Shown: positions 6,311-15,808, counted from the first letter of the stretch. The stretch: DNA of 19,108 bases from Thermoleophilaceae bacterium (GCA_013812065.1 JACCUC010000211.1:1-19108), one strand, 5' to 3'. Notes: generated by a model from the letters alone, not told the origin. Made by a program: numbers and translations.

Positions 6311-7477
6311 ATGCTCGAATCGAAGGTCGGAAGGGGGTTCCTCGGGGCCCTCGCGCTCATCACGGTCGCGACGGCGGTTGGCCTCGTGCTGCTCTGGCCC
6401 GACAAGTCACCGGGCTTCGGACTCGCGGCCGGGCTCGGTGCGGGAACCGAGGGGGCGCGGGTCGTCGGCATCACCTCGTTTCCCTGCTCGGGCTCCGAGA
6501 CACAGACGTGCCGGCGGGTCCGCATCGGCCTGTTGAGCGGCCCCGAGCGCGGTCAGAGGAGTGCCTTTGAGCTCGGGACCGGCGGGATCGACCCACCCCT
6601 GTCCGTCGGCGACGAGGTGCGCGTCTCGCGAGCGCCGCCCGTCCCGGGACTGGGCGGGACGATCTACTCCCTGGCCGACTTCGAGCGCCGAGCGCCGATG
6701 CTGTGGCTCGCGGTCGCCTTCGGGCTGCTGGTCGTCGTCTTCGGTCGCCTTCGTGGGGCTTTCTCGCTGGTCGGGCTCGCGCTCAGCCTCGCCGTGGTGC
6801 TGGCCTTCGTCATCCCCGGAATCCTCGCCGGACGCCCGCCGCTCGCGGTCGCCGTGGTGGGCTCGTTCGCGGTCATGCTCGTCACGATCTCCCTGGCCCA
6901 CGGGCTCGGTCCCAAGGGGACCGCCGCCATGCTCGGGACGGCTGTAAGCCTCGGCCTCACCGTCGGGCTCGCCGTCGCCTTCACGACCCTGACCAACCTC
7001 ACCGGGCTCGCCTCCGAGGAGGCGGCGGTCCTCGCCGCCAACGAGAGCGGGGTGCCCCTGCGCGGTCTCCTCCTCGCCGGCATGATCATCGGCGCGCTCG
7101 GCGTGCTCGACGACGTGACCGTGAGTCAGGCGTCGGCCGTGCTCGCCATCCGGTCGGCGAACCCGGTGCAGGGTCTCGGGACGCTCTTCCGGCGGGCGCT
7201 GGGCGTCGGCCGCGACCACGTTTCCGCCACGGTCAACACTCTGGTCCTCGCCTACGCGGGGGCCTCGTTACCGAGTCTGCTGATCTTCGCGTCCACGGAG
7301 CTCGATCTCGGCGAGACGGTCAACTCGGAGCTCGTGGCCCAAGAGGTGGTGGCGACCCTCGTGGGCTCGATCGGACTGATCGCCGCAGTGCCGATAACCA
7401 CGGCGCTGGCCGCCGTGCTGTCGGCCCGGATCCCGCCCGAGCGCCTCTCCGACTCCGAGCACGGACACGCGCACTGA
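6311..7477 (+). CDS. YibE/F family multi-spanning membrane protein
   Basis: A 388-residue YibE/F-like protein (family function unproven; proposed transporter or channel). A first membrane helix (about 10-28) is followed by an extracytoplasmic domain (about 30-127) with a Cys pair (PC...TC) and a GDEVRVSR segment. About seven more helices run from residue 130 to the end. The family hallmark GALGVLDDVTVSQ lies near residues 260-272. The tail ends in HGHAH, a possible metal-binding end. ATG 6311 starts directly before the signal-anchor helix; TCTAAT (6288-6293) is a candidate -10 box. It is 45 bp upstream of the Fur-family gene on the same strand. Confidence 0.86.
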   Translation: MLESKVGRGFLGALALITVATAVGLVLLWPDKSPGFGLAAGLGAGTEGARVVGITSFPCSGSETQTCRRVRIGLLSGPERGQRSAFELGTGGIDPPLSVGDEVRVSRAPPVPGLGGTIYSLADFERRAPMLWLAVAFGLLVVVFGRLRGAFSLVGLALSLAVVLAFVIPGILAGRPPLAVAVVGSFAVMLVTISLAHGLGPKGTAAMLGTAVSLGLTVGLAVAFTTLTNLTGLASEEAAVLAANESGVPLRGLLLAGMIIGALGVLDDVTVSQASAVLAIRSANPVQGLGTLFRRALGVGRDHVSATVNTLVLAYAGASLPSLLIFASTELDLGETVNSELVAQEVVATLVGSIGLIAAVPITTALAAVLSARIPPERLSDSEHGHAH

Positions 7478-7509
7478 GCTTCCCGACCCAGAGTCGTCTC
7501 CGCGCGCGA

Positions 7510-7515
7510 TATCTT
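7510..7515 (+). promoter_or_regulatory. Candidate -10 box for leaderless zur mRNA
   Basis: TATCTT ends 7 nt before ATG 7523 and no Shine-Dalgarno is present, as expected for a leaderless transcript starting at the ATG. No convincing -35 box is visible. Confidence 0.45.
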
Positions 7516-7522
7516 GGGACTC

Positions 7523-8014
7523 ATGGCCACCCAAGCGGCGATCCCAACGAGCACGCAGAGCTGGGTCGAGCACACGGCCGATGCCCTGCGGCGGGCGGGG
7601 TATCGCTCGAGCGGTCCCCGCATGGCCGTGGTCGAGACCCTCGGCCGCCACGACTGCGTACTGACCGCCGGCGAGATCGCCGACCGCCTGCGGTCTGAGG
7701 GCCGTGACGTGGGCGTCGCCACGGTCTACCGCGCCCTCGAGCTGCTCGAGGGCCTCGGGCTGCTGCATCGATTGGAGACCGGCGAGGGCCCGACCCGCTA
7801 CGAGCCTGCGCATCCCACCGGCGAGCACCATCACCACTTGCTCTGCGAGCGGTGCGGACACGTGAGCGCGTTCGAGGACCAGGGCGTCGAGCGCTCGCTG
7901 GGGAGGCTCGCCCGCCGACTCGACTTCCGCGTCGAGGGGCACGACCTCGTCCTGCGCGGGCAGTGCGCCGTCTGCGCCGCGGAGTCGCGGTCGAAGGCCG
8001 AGGGGCGAGCCTGA
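7523..8014 (+). CDS. zur: Fur-family metalloregulator, probably the zinc repressor Zur
   Basis: A 163-residue Fur-family repressor. The winged-helix domain (16-85) contains the recognition helix segment GVATVYRALELLEGLG (64-79). The dimerisation domain has the HHHH cluster (102-105), two CxxC pairs (CERC 108-111 and CAVC 148-151) forming the structural zinc site, and FRVEGHDLVLRG (135-146). The sequence alone cannot separate Fur from Zur. The gene sits immediately before a zinc-type ABC importer with two matching operators, which favours Zur. ATG 7523 is preferred over the TTG at 7514, since that TTG lies inside the -10 box. No copy of the 15-mer operator is visible upstream of this gene. Confidence 0.88.
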   Translation: MATQAAIPTSTQSWVEHTADALRRAGYRSSGPRMAVVETLGRHDCVLTAGEIADRLRSEGRDVGVATVYRALELLEGLGLLHRLETGEGPTRYEPAHPTGEHHHHLLCERCGHVSAFEDQGVERSLGRLARRLDFRVEGHDLVLRGQCAVCAAESRSKAEGRA

Positions 8015-8155
8015 CCGTGTGCGCGCAATGCTGGCAGGGAGCATCGACCCTGGCCACGACCGGCGGGACCTTGCAGGCCCGCGGGCCGGCCTCCTCGCTC
8101 GGCGCGCACTGACGATCCTCGCCGAGCGGTCGCCGCCCACGAGCGGCGCTGATTT

Positions 8156-8170
8156 CGATTCTCAGTATCG
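8156..8170. promoter_or_regulatory. Putative Zur operator at the permease 1 promoter
   Basis: CGATTCTCAGTATCG is an inverted repeat with one mismatched pair about the central C. It shares 13 bases with the site at znuA (10667-10681), and the outermost pair changes in a compensating way (C/G here, T/A there). It resembles Fur/Zur boxes (GATAATGATAATCATTATC; 13 of 19 match at 8151-8169). It overlaps TATCGT (8166-8171), a -10 candidate 7 nt before GTG 8179, so bound repressor would block transcription. The rest of the 164-bp gap after zur shows no gene. Confidence 0.75.
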
Positions 8171-8178
8171 TCACCCTG

Positions 8179-9009
8179 GTGCTCGACGCCCTCGACACCC
8201 CGTACCTGCAAAGGGCGCTCCTGGCCGGGCTGCTGATCGCCGTTCCGCTCGGGCTGCTCGGCTGCTGGGTCGTGCTGCGGGGCCTGGCCTTCTACGCCCA
8301 CGCAGTCGGCGTGGCGACCTTCCCCGGGACCGTGGTCGGCGTCGCCCTGCCGGTCCTCGGCCCCTTCGCCGGCGCCCTGCTCGCCGCGGTCGGCTTCTCG
8401 CTCGCGGTGTCCGCCGCCGAGCGCGATCATCGAGTGCGCGGCGGAGCGGTGACCGGCCTGGCGCTGGCGGTCGCGCTCGCCGTCGGGGCCCTTCTCCTCA
8501 CGCTCGCCGGCGCCGGAGTCGCTCCGGTCGAGGGCGTCCTCTTCGGGTCGCTGCTCGCCGTCTCGAACCTCGACGTGCTCGCCTGCGCCGCCGTGGGAGC
8601 GATCGGACTGGCCGCGACTGCCCGGCTTTTGCCGCGCCTCGCGGCGACGACGTTCGACGAGGAGTGGGCGGCACGCACCGGCGCGGGCGATCGCGTCGCC
8701 GGCGTGCTCCTCCTCGGTCTGGTGGCCCTGGTCGTGGTATCCGCCCTGCCCGCCGTCGGCAGTCTGCTCGTGTCCGCCCTGCTCGTCGTGCCCGCCGCCA
8801 CCGCCCGGCTCCTGACCGAGCGGCTCGAGTCCATGCTCTGGTGGGCGGTAGGCCTGTGCTCGCTCGAGGTCGTGGGAGGGCTGGTGGCCGCCCGCGCCCT
8901 CGACGTCCCGCCCGGAGCGGCAGTGGCGGCCGTGGCCGGAGCGGGCTTCGCGCTGGCGACCGCGGGGTCGGCGGCGGTGGGCTTCGGCCGGCGGCCGAGG
9001 CCCGCATGA
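8179..9009 (+). CDS. znuB: Zinc ABC importer permease 1 (ZnuB-like)
   Basis: A 276-residue ABC-3 family permease with about eight membrane helices, forming part of the channel that brings zinc (or possibly manganese) across the membrane. The first helix region reads LQRALLAGLLIAVPLG, then the family segment CWVVLRGLAFYAHAVG. The conserved cytoplasmic stretch with LLFGSLLAV and the late LPAVGSLLVSALLVVPAATARLL region are present. Start GTG 8179 fits the family N-terminus and the -10 spacing. The stop overlaps the ATPase start by ATGA. A second, divergent permease follows the ATPase, so the channel is probably a heterodimer. Confidence 0.9.
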   Translation: MLDALDTPYLQRALLAGLLIAVPLGLLGCWVVLRGLAFYAHAVGVATFPGTVVGVALPVLGPFAGALLAAVGFSLAVSAAERDHRVRGGAVTGLALAVALAVGALLLTLAGAGVAPVEGVLFGSLLAVSNLDVLACAAVGAIGLAATARLLPRLAATTFDEEWAARTGAGDRVAGVLLLGLVALVVVSALPAVGSLLVSALLVVPAATARLLTERLESMLWWAVGLCSLEVVGGLVAARALDVPPGAAVAAVAGAGFALATAGSAAVGFGRRPRPA

Positions 9010-9761
9010 GCGAGCCGGGCGAGGTGGGGCTCCGCGCGGACGGCCTGTCGGTCTCCTTCGACGCCCGGCGCGCGCTGGTCGACGTCTCGTTCGAGGTCCC
9101 CCGCGCCACGTTCGCCGGCGTGCTCGGGCCCAACGGCGCCGGCAAGACCACGCTCTTGCGCGCGCTGCTGGGAGCCCTTCCCCACGCGGGCTCGAAGTGG
9201 ATCGGCGGGAGGCCCGCCTACGTCCCCCAGGCGGGAGCGGTCGACAACGCCTTCCCGATCGACGCCCTCGGGGTCGTGCTCATGGGTCGTTATCCCCGGC
9301 TCGGGTGGCGGCGTCGCCCCGGCCGGGCGGATCGCCACCGGGCGCTCGAGATCCTCGACGCGGTCGGTCTGGCCGGCGAGGCCCGGTCGCCGTTCGGCAC
9401 GCTCTCGAGCGGGCAACGCCAGCGGACGCTCGTGGGCCGTGCGCTCGCTCAGGAGGGCGACGTGCTCCTGCTCGACGAGCCGCTCACCGGTGTAGACACG
9501 CCTTCGCAGGAGGTGATCCTGGGCGTGCTCGACGGCGAGCGGCGTCGCGGGCGGACCCTCCTCATGACGACCCACGACCTCGGGCAGGCGGCCCGGGTCT
9601 GCGACCTCCTGCTGGTGCTCAACGAGACGCTCGTGGCCGTCGGGCCCCCTGAGGAGGTCTTCCGCCCCGAGGTCCTCGGCCGCGCCTACGGGCACGAGCT
9701 GCTGCTCCTCGGCGGGTACACGGCTCTCGTCGACGACGCCGCCCACCACAGCGCGCCCTGA
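9006..9761 (+). CDS. znuC: Zinc ABC importer ATPase (ZnuC-like)
   Basis: A 251-residue ATP-binding subunit that powers the importer. Walker A is GPNGAGKTT (41-49), the Q-loop is at Gln75 (AYVPQ), the signature is LSSGQ (133-137), Walker B is VLLLDE (153-158) and the switch is His190 (TTHD). The VLMGRYPRLGW stretch (91-101) is typical of metal-type ATPases of this family. It overlaps permease 1 by ATGA and probably permease 2 by CTGA, so the four import genes are tightly coupled. Confidence 0.93.
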   Translation: MSEPGEVGLRADGLSVSFDARRALVDVSFEVPRATFAGVLGPNGAGKTTLLRALLGALPHAGSKWIGGRPAYVPQAGAVDNAFPIDALGVVLMGRYPRLGWRRRPGRADRHRALEILDAVGLAGEARSPFGTLSSGQRQRTLVGRALAQEGDVLLLDEPLTGVDTPSQEVILGVLDGERRRGRTLLMTTHDLGQAARVCDLLLVLNETLVAVGPPEEVFRPEVLGRAYGHELLLLGGYTALVDDAAHHSAP

Positions 9762-10648
9762 ACATCGCTCTCCTCACCGATCTCGCCACGGCGGGACTCG
9801 ATCCGCTGGTCGAGCCATGGCGGTCGGGGATCATGCGGCGAGCGTTCGCCGAGGCCATCCTGTGCGGAACGGCGTCCGGTGCGCTCGGGTGCTTCGTCCT
9901 CGTGCGGCGGCTCGCCTTTCTCGGTGAGTCGGTCGCGCACACCGTCGTGCTCGGCGCCGTGCTAGCTCTGATTTTCGGTCTGCCCGTCGGCGCCGGGGCG
10001 GCCCTACTGGCCGTCATCACCGCCCTGCTGACCGCGGCCATCGCGGGTGACCGGCGCTTCTCGCCCGACACGGCCACGGGCATTCTGCTGCCCTCGCTGT
10101 TCGGCGCAGGGGTGGCCCTGCTGGCGCTCGCCGGGGGATATCGCGGTCGCCTCGAGGATCTTCTCTTCGGCTCGATCCTCGGCGTGAGCGACGCCGACGT
10201 CCTGCTCGCGCTGGGAGTCGGCCTCGCCGTAGTGGCTGCGCTCGCCCTCGCCGGCAAGGAGCTCGTGCTCGTCGCCTTCGATCGCCCGACCGCGCAGGCG
10301 CTCGGGTATCGGGTGGCGCTGCTCGACGCTCTCCTGCTCGGGCTCGTCGCCCTGACCGTGGTCGTCGGGCTGCGTGCGGTCGGGAGCCTGCTCGTCGCCG
10401 GGCTCCTGCTCGGCCCGCCGGTGGCGGCCCGCGTCCTGTGCCGGACCTTCTGGCCGATGACGGCCACAGCCGGCGCACTCGGAGCCGGCTCGGGGGTCGT
10501 CGGGCTGTACGTCACCTGGTACCTCGACATCGGCGCCGGGCCGGCGATCGTGCTCGTCGTCGCGTCGGTGTTCCTGCTGGCGCTGCTCGGCCGGACGTTC
10601 GCCGGCCGGGGGCAGGAAGGGGGCCGCAACGCACCGGCGATCCGTTAG
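9758..10648 (+). CDS. znuB: Zinc ABC importer permease 2, probable CTG start
   Basis: A second ABC-3 permease (296 residues from CTG 9758; 271 from ATG 9833), about eight membrane helices. It contains CFVLVRRLAFLGESVAHTVVLG, LLFGSILGVSDADVL and the GLRAVGSLLVAGLLLGPPVAAR segment. The frame is open and family-like upstream of ATG 9833: LVEPWRSGIMRRAF matches the usual N-terminus of these permeases. No ATG, GTG or TTG occurs in frame there. The best start is CTG 9758, overlapping the znuC stop as CTGA; CTG 9806 is the other option. There is no clear Shine-Dalgarno, so coupling to znuC is assumed. If the non-standard start is wrong, use 9833. Confidence 0.85.
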   Translation: MNIALLTDLATAGLDPLVEPWRSGIMRRAFAEAILCGTASGALGCFVLVRRLAFLGESVAHTVVLGAVLALIFGLPVGAGAALLAVITALLTAAIAGDRRFSPDTATGILLPSLFGAGVALLALAGGYRGRLEDLLFGSILGVSDADVLLALGVGLAVVAALALAGKELVLVAFDRPTAQALGYRVALLDALLLGLVALTVVVGLRAVGSLLVAGLLLGPPVAARVLCRTFWPMTATAGALGAGSGVVGLYVTWYLDIGAGPAIVLVVASVFLLALLGRTFAGRGQEGGRNAPAIR

Positions 10649-10652
10649 CGTG

Positions 10653-10681
10653 TACGGTTGTGCGAATGATTCTCAGTATCA
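10653..10681 (+). promoter_or_regulatory. Putative Zur operator and leaderless promoter of znuA
   Basis: TGATTCTCAGTATCA (10667-10681) is an inverted repeat with one mismatched pair and shares 13 bases with the site before permease 1. The 19 bases 10662-10680 match the classical Fur/Zur box at 14 positions. TACGGT (10653-10658) is a -10 candidate ending 7 nt before ATG 10666, so the operator would start at about +2 and overlap the first codons. znuA would then have its own zinc-controlled promoter in addition to read-through from the permease/ATPase operon. Confidence 0.72.
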
Positions 10682-11607
10682 GAAGTGGGCGTGTGCTCCC
10701 GGGCGTCGCCGTCCTGGCGGTGCTCGCCACCGCCGGCTGCGAGGCTGACCGCGAGCCACCGCGCGGCGCGCCCGGTGACCAGCTCAGCGTGGTCGCCACC
10801 ACCATGCAGGTCCAGGACTTCGCCCGCCAGGTCGGAGGAAACCGCGTGCGGGTCACCCCCATCCTCGGCCCCGACGCCGAGCCGCACGAGTACGAGCCCA
10901 CGCCGAGCGACGCCGACGCGATGAGCGAGGCGGAAGCCGTGATCGCCAACGGCGCCAACCTCGACGACTGGCTCGACGACCTCCTCGACCAGGCGGGCGC
11001 CGACGCGATCCGGGCCGACGCCGTCGACGGGATCACCCTGCTGCCCACCGAGGAGCATGGCTTCCCCGGCGATCCCCACGTCTGGCACGACCCCGAGCTC
11101 GCCAAGCGAATGGTCGACAACGTCGCCGCGGGGCTCGGCCGCGCCGACCCGCCCGGCGGTGACACCTACCGCCGCAACGCCGAGAGCTACAAGGCCCGCA
11201 TCGACTGGATGGCCGCGACGATCCGACGGGAGCTCGCGCCCGTACCGCCCGAGCGGCGCAACCTCGTCACCTCCCACGACGCCTTCGGCTACTTCGCCCG
11301 GGCCTATGACGTCAACGTGGTGGGCAGCGTGCTCCCGACCGTGACCACCGATGCCGAGCCCTCCGCGCAGCAGGTCCGCCGCCTGGTCGACGAGATCCGC
11401 CGCAACGACGTCGGGGCGATCTTCACCGAGGAGGCCGTCGAGCCGCGGCTCGAGCGGCGCGTGGCCGAGGAGGCCGGAGCGCGGGTGTCGACGTCGCTCT
11501 ACGCCGATGCCCTCGGGCCGCCCGGGTCCGACGGCGCGACCTTCATCGGCGCCGAGCTCGCCAACGCGCGCGCCATGCGGGCGTCCTGGCAGGACCCTCA
11601 GAGGTAG
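10666..11607 (+). CDS. znuA: Zinc-binding lipoprotein ZnuA
   Basis: A 313-residue cluster A-I substrate-binding protein that captures zinc outside the membrane for the importer. The N-terminus is a lipoprotein signal (hydrophobic 11-24, lipobox TAGC with lipidated Cys26). Metal ligands by family alignment are His74 (PHEYEPT), His138 (DPHVWHD), His204 (SHDAFGYF) and Asp281 (YADALG). Histidine rather than glutamate at the third position favours zinc over manganese. The His-rich loop of many ZnuA proteins is missing; only a short EEHGFPGD stretch is present. ATG 10666 follows permease 2 by 17 bp and lies inside the operator region; GTG 10693 would give a shorter signal peptide. Confidence 0.92.
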   Translation: MILSIRSGRVLPGVAVLAVLATAGCEADREPPRGAPGDQLSVVATTMQVQDFARQVGGNRVRVTPILGPDAEPHEYEPTPSDADAMSEAEAVIANGANLDDWLDDLLDQAGADAIRADAVDGITLLPTEEHGFPGDPHVWHDPELAKRMVDNVAAGLGRADPPGGDTYRRNAESYKARIDWMAATIRRELAPVPPERRNLVTSHDAFGYFARAYDVNVVGSVLPTVTTDAEPSAQQVRRLVDEIRRNDVGAIFTEEAVEPRLERRVAEEAGARVSTSLYADALGPPGSDGATFIGAELANARAMRASWQDPQR

Positions 11608-11648
11608 GGGTTGGCCGGCTCCTCGCGCTCAGAGTATGCCGGTCCGAC

Positions 11649-13820
<2,172 letters not shown>

Positions 13821-13843
13821 CTAGCGTGCCCGGTGCGCCGAGG

Positions 13844-14251
13844 TCATCCCTGACCGCCCTGCTCCTCGGTGAACTTCGACGGGCACTTGGTGACGAGCGA
13901 GTCGCGATCGGCCATCAGGGTGCCGTCCACCACGCGCCCCTCGACGATCACCTCGCGGCCCTCGCGGAAGGGATCCGGGACGACGCCCTCGTAGACCACG
14001 GGGATCGCGGTCCGGCCGGCGCGGTCGCGCACCGCAAAGCGCAGCCGCTCGCCCTCGCGGCTGACCGAGCCGTCGACGACCTTGCCGGTGAGCTCGTAGG
14101 AGCGGTCGGGCTCGGCGCTCGCCACGAGTTGCGAGGGGGTCGTGGCCTCGGTCGCGGCGCTGAAGCTCGTGTAGATGAGGGCCCCGGCGAGCAGCAGGGC
14201 GACCGTGAGCAGGATGACCGCGCGGGTCCTGCGCTTGCGGGCGGCGTCCAC
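13844..14251 (-). CDS. ccmE: CcmE haem chaperone, cysteine type
   Basis: CcmE carries haem covalently on the outer face of the membrane to CcmF. From GTG 14251 it is 135 residues: short basic N-terminus, one membrane helix (11-28), then an OB-fold domain with LTGKVVDGSV, VVYEGVVPDPFREG and VIVEGR segments. Instead of the HxxxY haem site it has CPSKF (Cys123, Phe127). This matches the CxxxY class known from archaea and Desulfovibrio, but with Phe for Tyr. The frame is open to 14350, but that N-terminal extension is Pro/Gly-rich, precedes the helix poorly and would abut the divergent VOC gene. GATAAT 7 nt upstream supports GTG 14251. Confidence 0.9.
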   Translation of the reverse strand: MDAARKRRTRAVILLTVALLLAGALIYTSFSAATEATTPSQLVASAEPDRSYELTGKVVDGSVSREGERLRFAVRDRAGRTAIPVVYEGVVPDPFREGREVIVEGRVVDGTLMADRDSLVTKCPSKFTEEQGGQG

Positions 14252-14258
14252 GCTCCGG

Positions 14259-14264
14259 ATTATC
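14259..14264 (-). promoter_or_regulatory. Candidate -10 box for leaderless ccmE-ccmF mRNA
   Basis: On the minus strand GATAAT is followed by exactly 7 nt (CCGGAGC) and then GTG 14251. The spacing is that expected when transcription begins at the start codon. It supports the shorter CcmE start. Confidence 0.5.
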
Positions 14265-14348
14265 GCAGCCGGACCGCTCCCCCAACCGGCGGCGATGGGC
14301 CCGGGTGGAGGGATGCCACCGGGATGGACATGCTGCCATCCTGGTTCC

Positions 14349-15236
14349 ATGGAGGCTCACCCTCCCGCCGAGACCGACGTAGCTCCGCCGGCGACCCTTC
14401 CCGCCGACCTTCGCCTCGGTCCCGTCCACCTGACCGTCACCGACCTGGATCGCTCGGTCGCCTTCTACGGTGACGCGCTCGGGCTGCGCCTGCACCGACG
14501 AGAAGATCCGGTCGCCGCCCTGGGCACCGGCGGCGAGGACCTGCTCGTCCTCGTGGAGGAGCCCGCGGCCCGGCCTCCCGGCCGCCACGCCGGGCTCTTC
14601 CACTTCGCGCTACTGCATCCGTCGCGCGAGGAGCTCGCGCGAGCGGTCGTGCGCCTCGACGCCACCGCCACGCCGATCGACGGCGCCTCCGACCATGGCG
14701 TCTCCGAGGCGATCTACCTCTCAGACCCGGACGGCAACGGGATCGAGCTCTATGCCGACCGCCCGCGCGAGCGCTGGCCCGCTCCCGGAGCCGGCGAGCG
14801 GGTGGGGATGTTCACCCGCCCGCTTGACCTGCGTGGTCTGGTCGACCCGGTGGCGGGTGAGGAGCCGCGCCGCCACTCGGGCGAAGGCCTCGCCGTCGGT
14901 CACCTGCACCTGCACGTCGGCGACGTCGACCGGGGCCTGACCTTCTACCGCGACGTGCTCGGCTTCGAGGAGATGGTCGTGCTACCCGGGGCGGCGTTCG
15001 TGTCCGCCGGCGGGTATCACCATCACCTCGGGTTCAACGTCTGGCGCGGGCCGGGCGTCCCGCCGGCTCCGGCCGACGCGGTGGGGCTGCGTCATTGGAC
15101 GATCATCCTGCCGGGCGAAGCCGATCTGACGGCCGCTCGCGAGCGGCTCGACGCGGCCGGTGTCGAAGTGGAGGACGGCGAGGGTGGGTTGACTGTGCGC
15201 GATCCCTGGGAGACCCGGCTCAAGCTCGTCGCCTGA
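14349..15236 (+). CDS. Two-domain VOC protein, CatE/extradiol dioxygenase-like
   Basis: A 295-residue protein of two vicinal-oxygen-chelate domains (about 22-140 and 182-295), the layout of Bacillus CatE-type catechol 2,3-dioxygenases and related glyoxalase-like enzymes. The first domain keeps a full metal triad: His27 (VHLTV), His85 (LFHFA) and Glu133 (GIELY). In the second, His187 and His249 align with the histidines, but Lys292 (RLKLV) stands where Glu is expected. The second domain also has the family stretch GGYHHHLGFNVW (221-232). The substrate cannot be told. ATG 14349 is chosen because the upstream open frame is antisense to ccmE. The gene converges on the cupin gene 11 bp away. Confidence 0.85.
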   Translation: MEAHPPAETDVAPPATLPADLRLGPVHLTVTDLDRSVAFYGDALGLRLHRREDPVAALGTGGEDLLVLVEEPAARPPGRHAGLFHFALLHPSREELARAVVRLDATATPIDGASDHGVSEAIYLSDPDGNGIELYADRPRERWPAPGAGERVGMFTRPLDLRGLVDPVAGEEPRRHSGEGLAVGHLHLHVGDVDRGLTFYRDVLGFEEMVVLPGAAFVSAGGYHHHLGFNVWRGPGVPPAPADAVGLRHWTIILPGEADLTAARERLDAAGVEVEDGEGGLTVRDPWETRLKLVA

Positions 15237-15247
15237 GCGCTGGCGCC

Positions 15248-15574
15248 CTACTCCCGCCGGCTCGGGTGCCCCTCCCCGGGCCAGGGCTCGAGAATCATCA
15301 CCACGCGCGCGTGCGAGCCCGCGCGTACCTCGCGGCGCTCGCCTGCCGCGAAATGGGCGAGGAAGCCGGGGCCCGCGGTCTGCGTCTCCCCGCCCCCGTC
15401 GATCTCGACCTCGCCGTCGGCCACGAGCAGCCAGGCGGCCTCGTGGGTCTGGTGGTCCTGCAGCTGCTCGCCCTCGGGAAGGTCGATCGCGATCGCGCGG
15501 CTGTGCTCGTCGGAGCGCAGGACCTGGGGGTGGTGAGGCTCGAACTGCAGGGAACTGATGTCCCAGCTCTCCAT
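15248..15574 (-). CDS. Small single-domain cupin protein
   Basis: A 108-residue cupin barrel. Motif 1 holds His41, His44 and Glu45 (DHQTHEAAWLLVADGEVEI region) and motif 2 holds His74 (GPGFLAHFAAGERREV region), a plausible metal site. Small cupins of this kind bind metals or small ligands; the activity is unknown. The start ATG 15574 is preceded by GAGGAG about 9 nt upstream, a good ribosome binding site. It faces the VOC gene tail to tail and is divergent from the glycosyltransferase gene. Confidence 0.82.
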   Translation of the reverse strand: MESWDISSLQFEPHHPQVLRSDEHSRAIAIDLPEGEQLQDHQTHEAAWLLVADGEVEIDGGGETQTAGPGFLAHFAAGERREVRAGSHARVVMILEPWPGEGHPSRRE

Positions 15575-15645
15575 CGCTCTCTTCTCCTCGGGTGCTCGTG
15601 GGTTCGCTCGGCGGCGCTCGACCGCGCGGCGCGCATCATCGCGCA

Positions 15646-15678
15646 GCGAAGCGATCGAAGGCCCGGCGGTCGCTTCGC
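15646..15678. repeat. Perfect 9-bp inverted repeat in the cupin/glycosyltransferase gap
   Basis: GCGAAGCGA (15646-15654) and TCGCTTCGC (15670-15678) are perfect inverted copies 15 bases apart, in the 234-bp gap between divergent genes. It could be an operator or an RNA hairpin in the leader of the glycosyltransferase mRNA. No strong promoter is evident in the gap; TACCCT (15690-15695) is a weak -10 candidate. Confidence 0.5.
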
Positions 15679-15808
15679 GGACCGGCGGCTACCCTCTCTG
15701 AGCTTCTGGCGGCCGAGGCAGACGGCCGGACGCGTCGCGGGCTTTCGGGGGGTCGGCCCGGCCGGTGCAGGCCCGGCCGCCCCGCTGAGCGGATCCCACC
15801 AGTAGACG

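Noticed and set aside
14252..14350. Longer CcmE from ATG 14350
   Set aside because: The extra 33 residues are Pro/Gly-rich and unlike the family; a -10 box lies 7 nt before GTG 14251.
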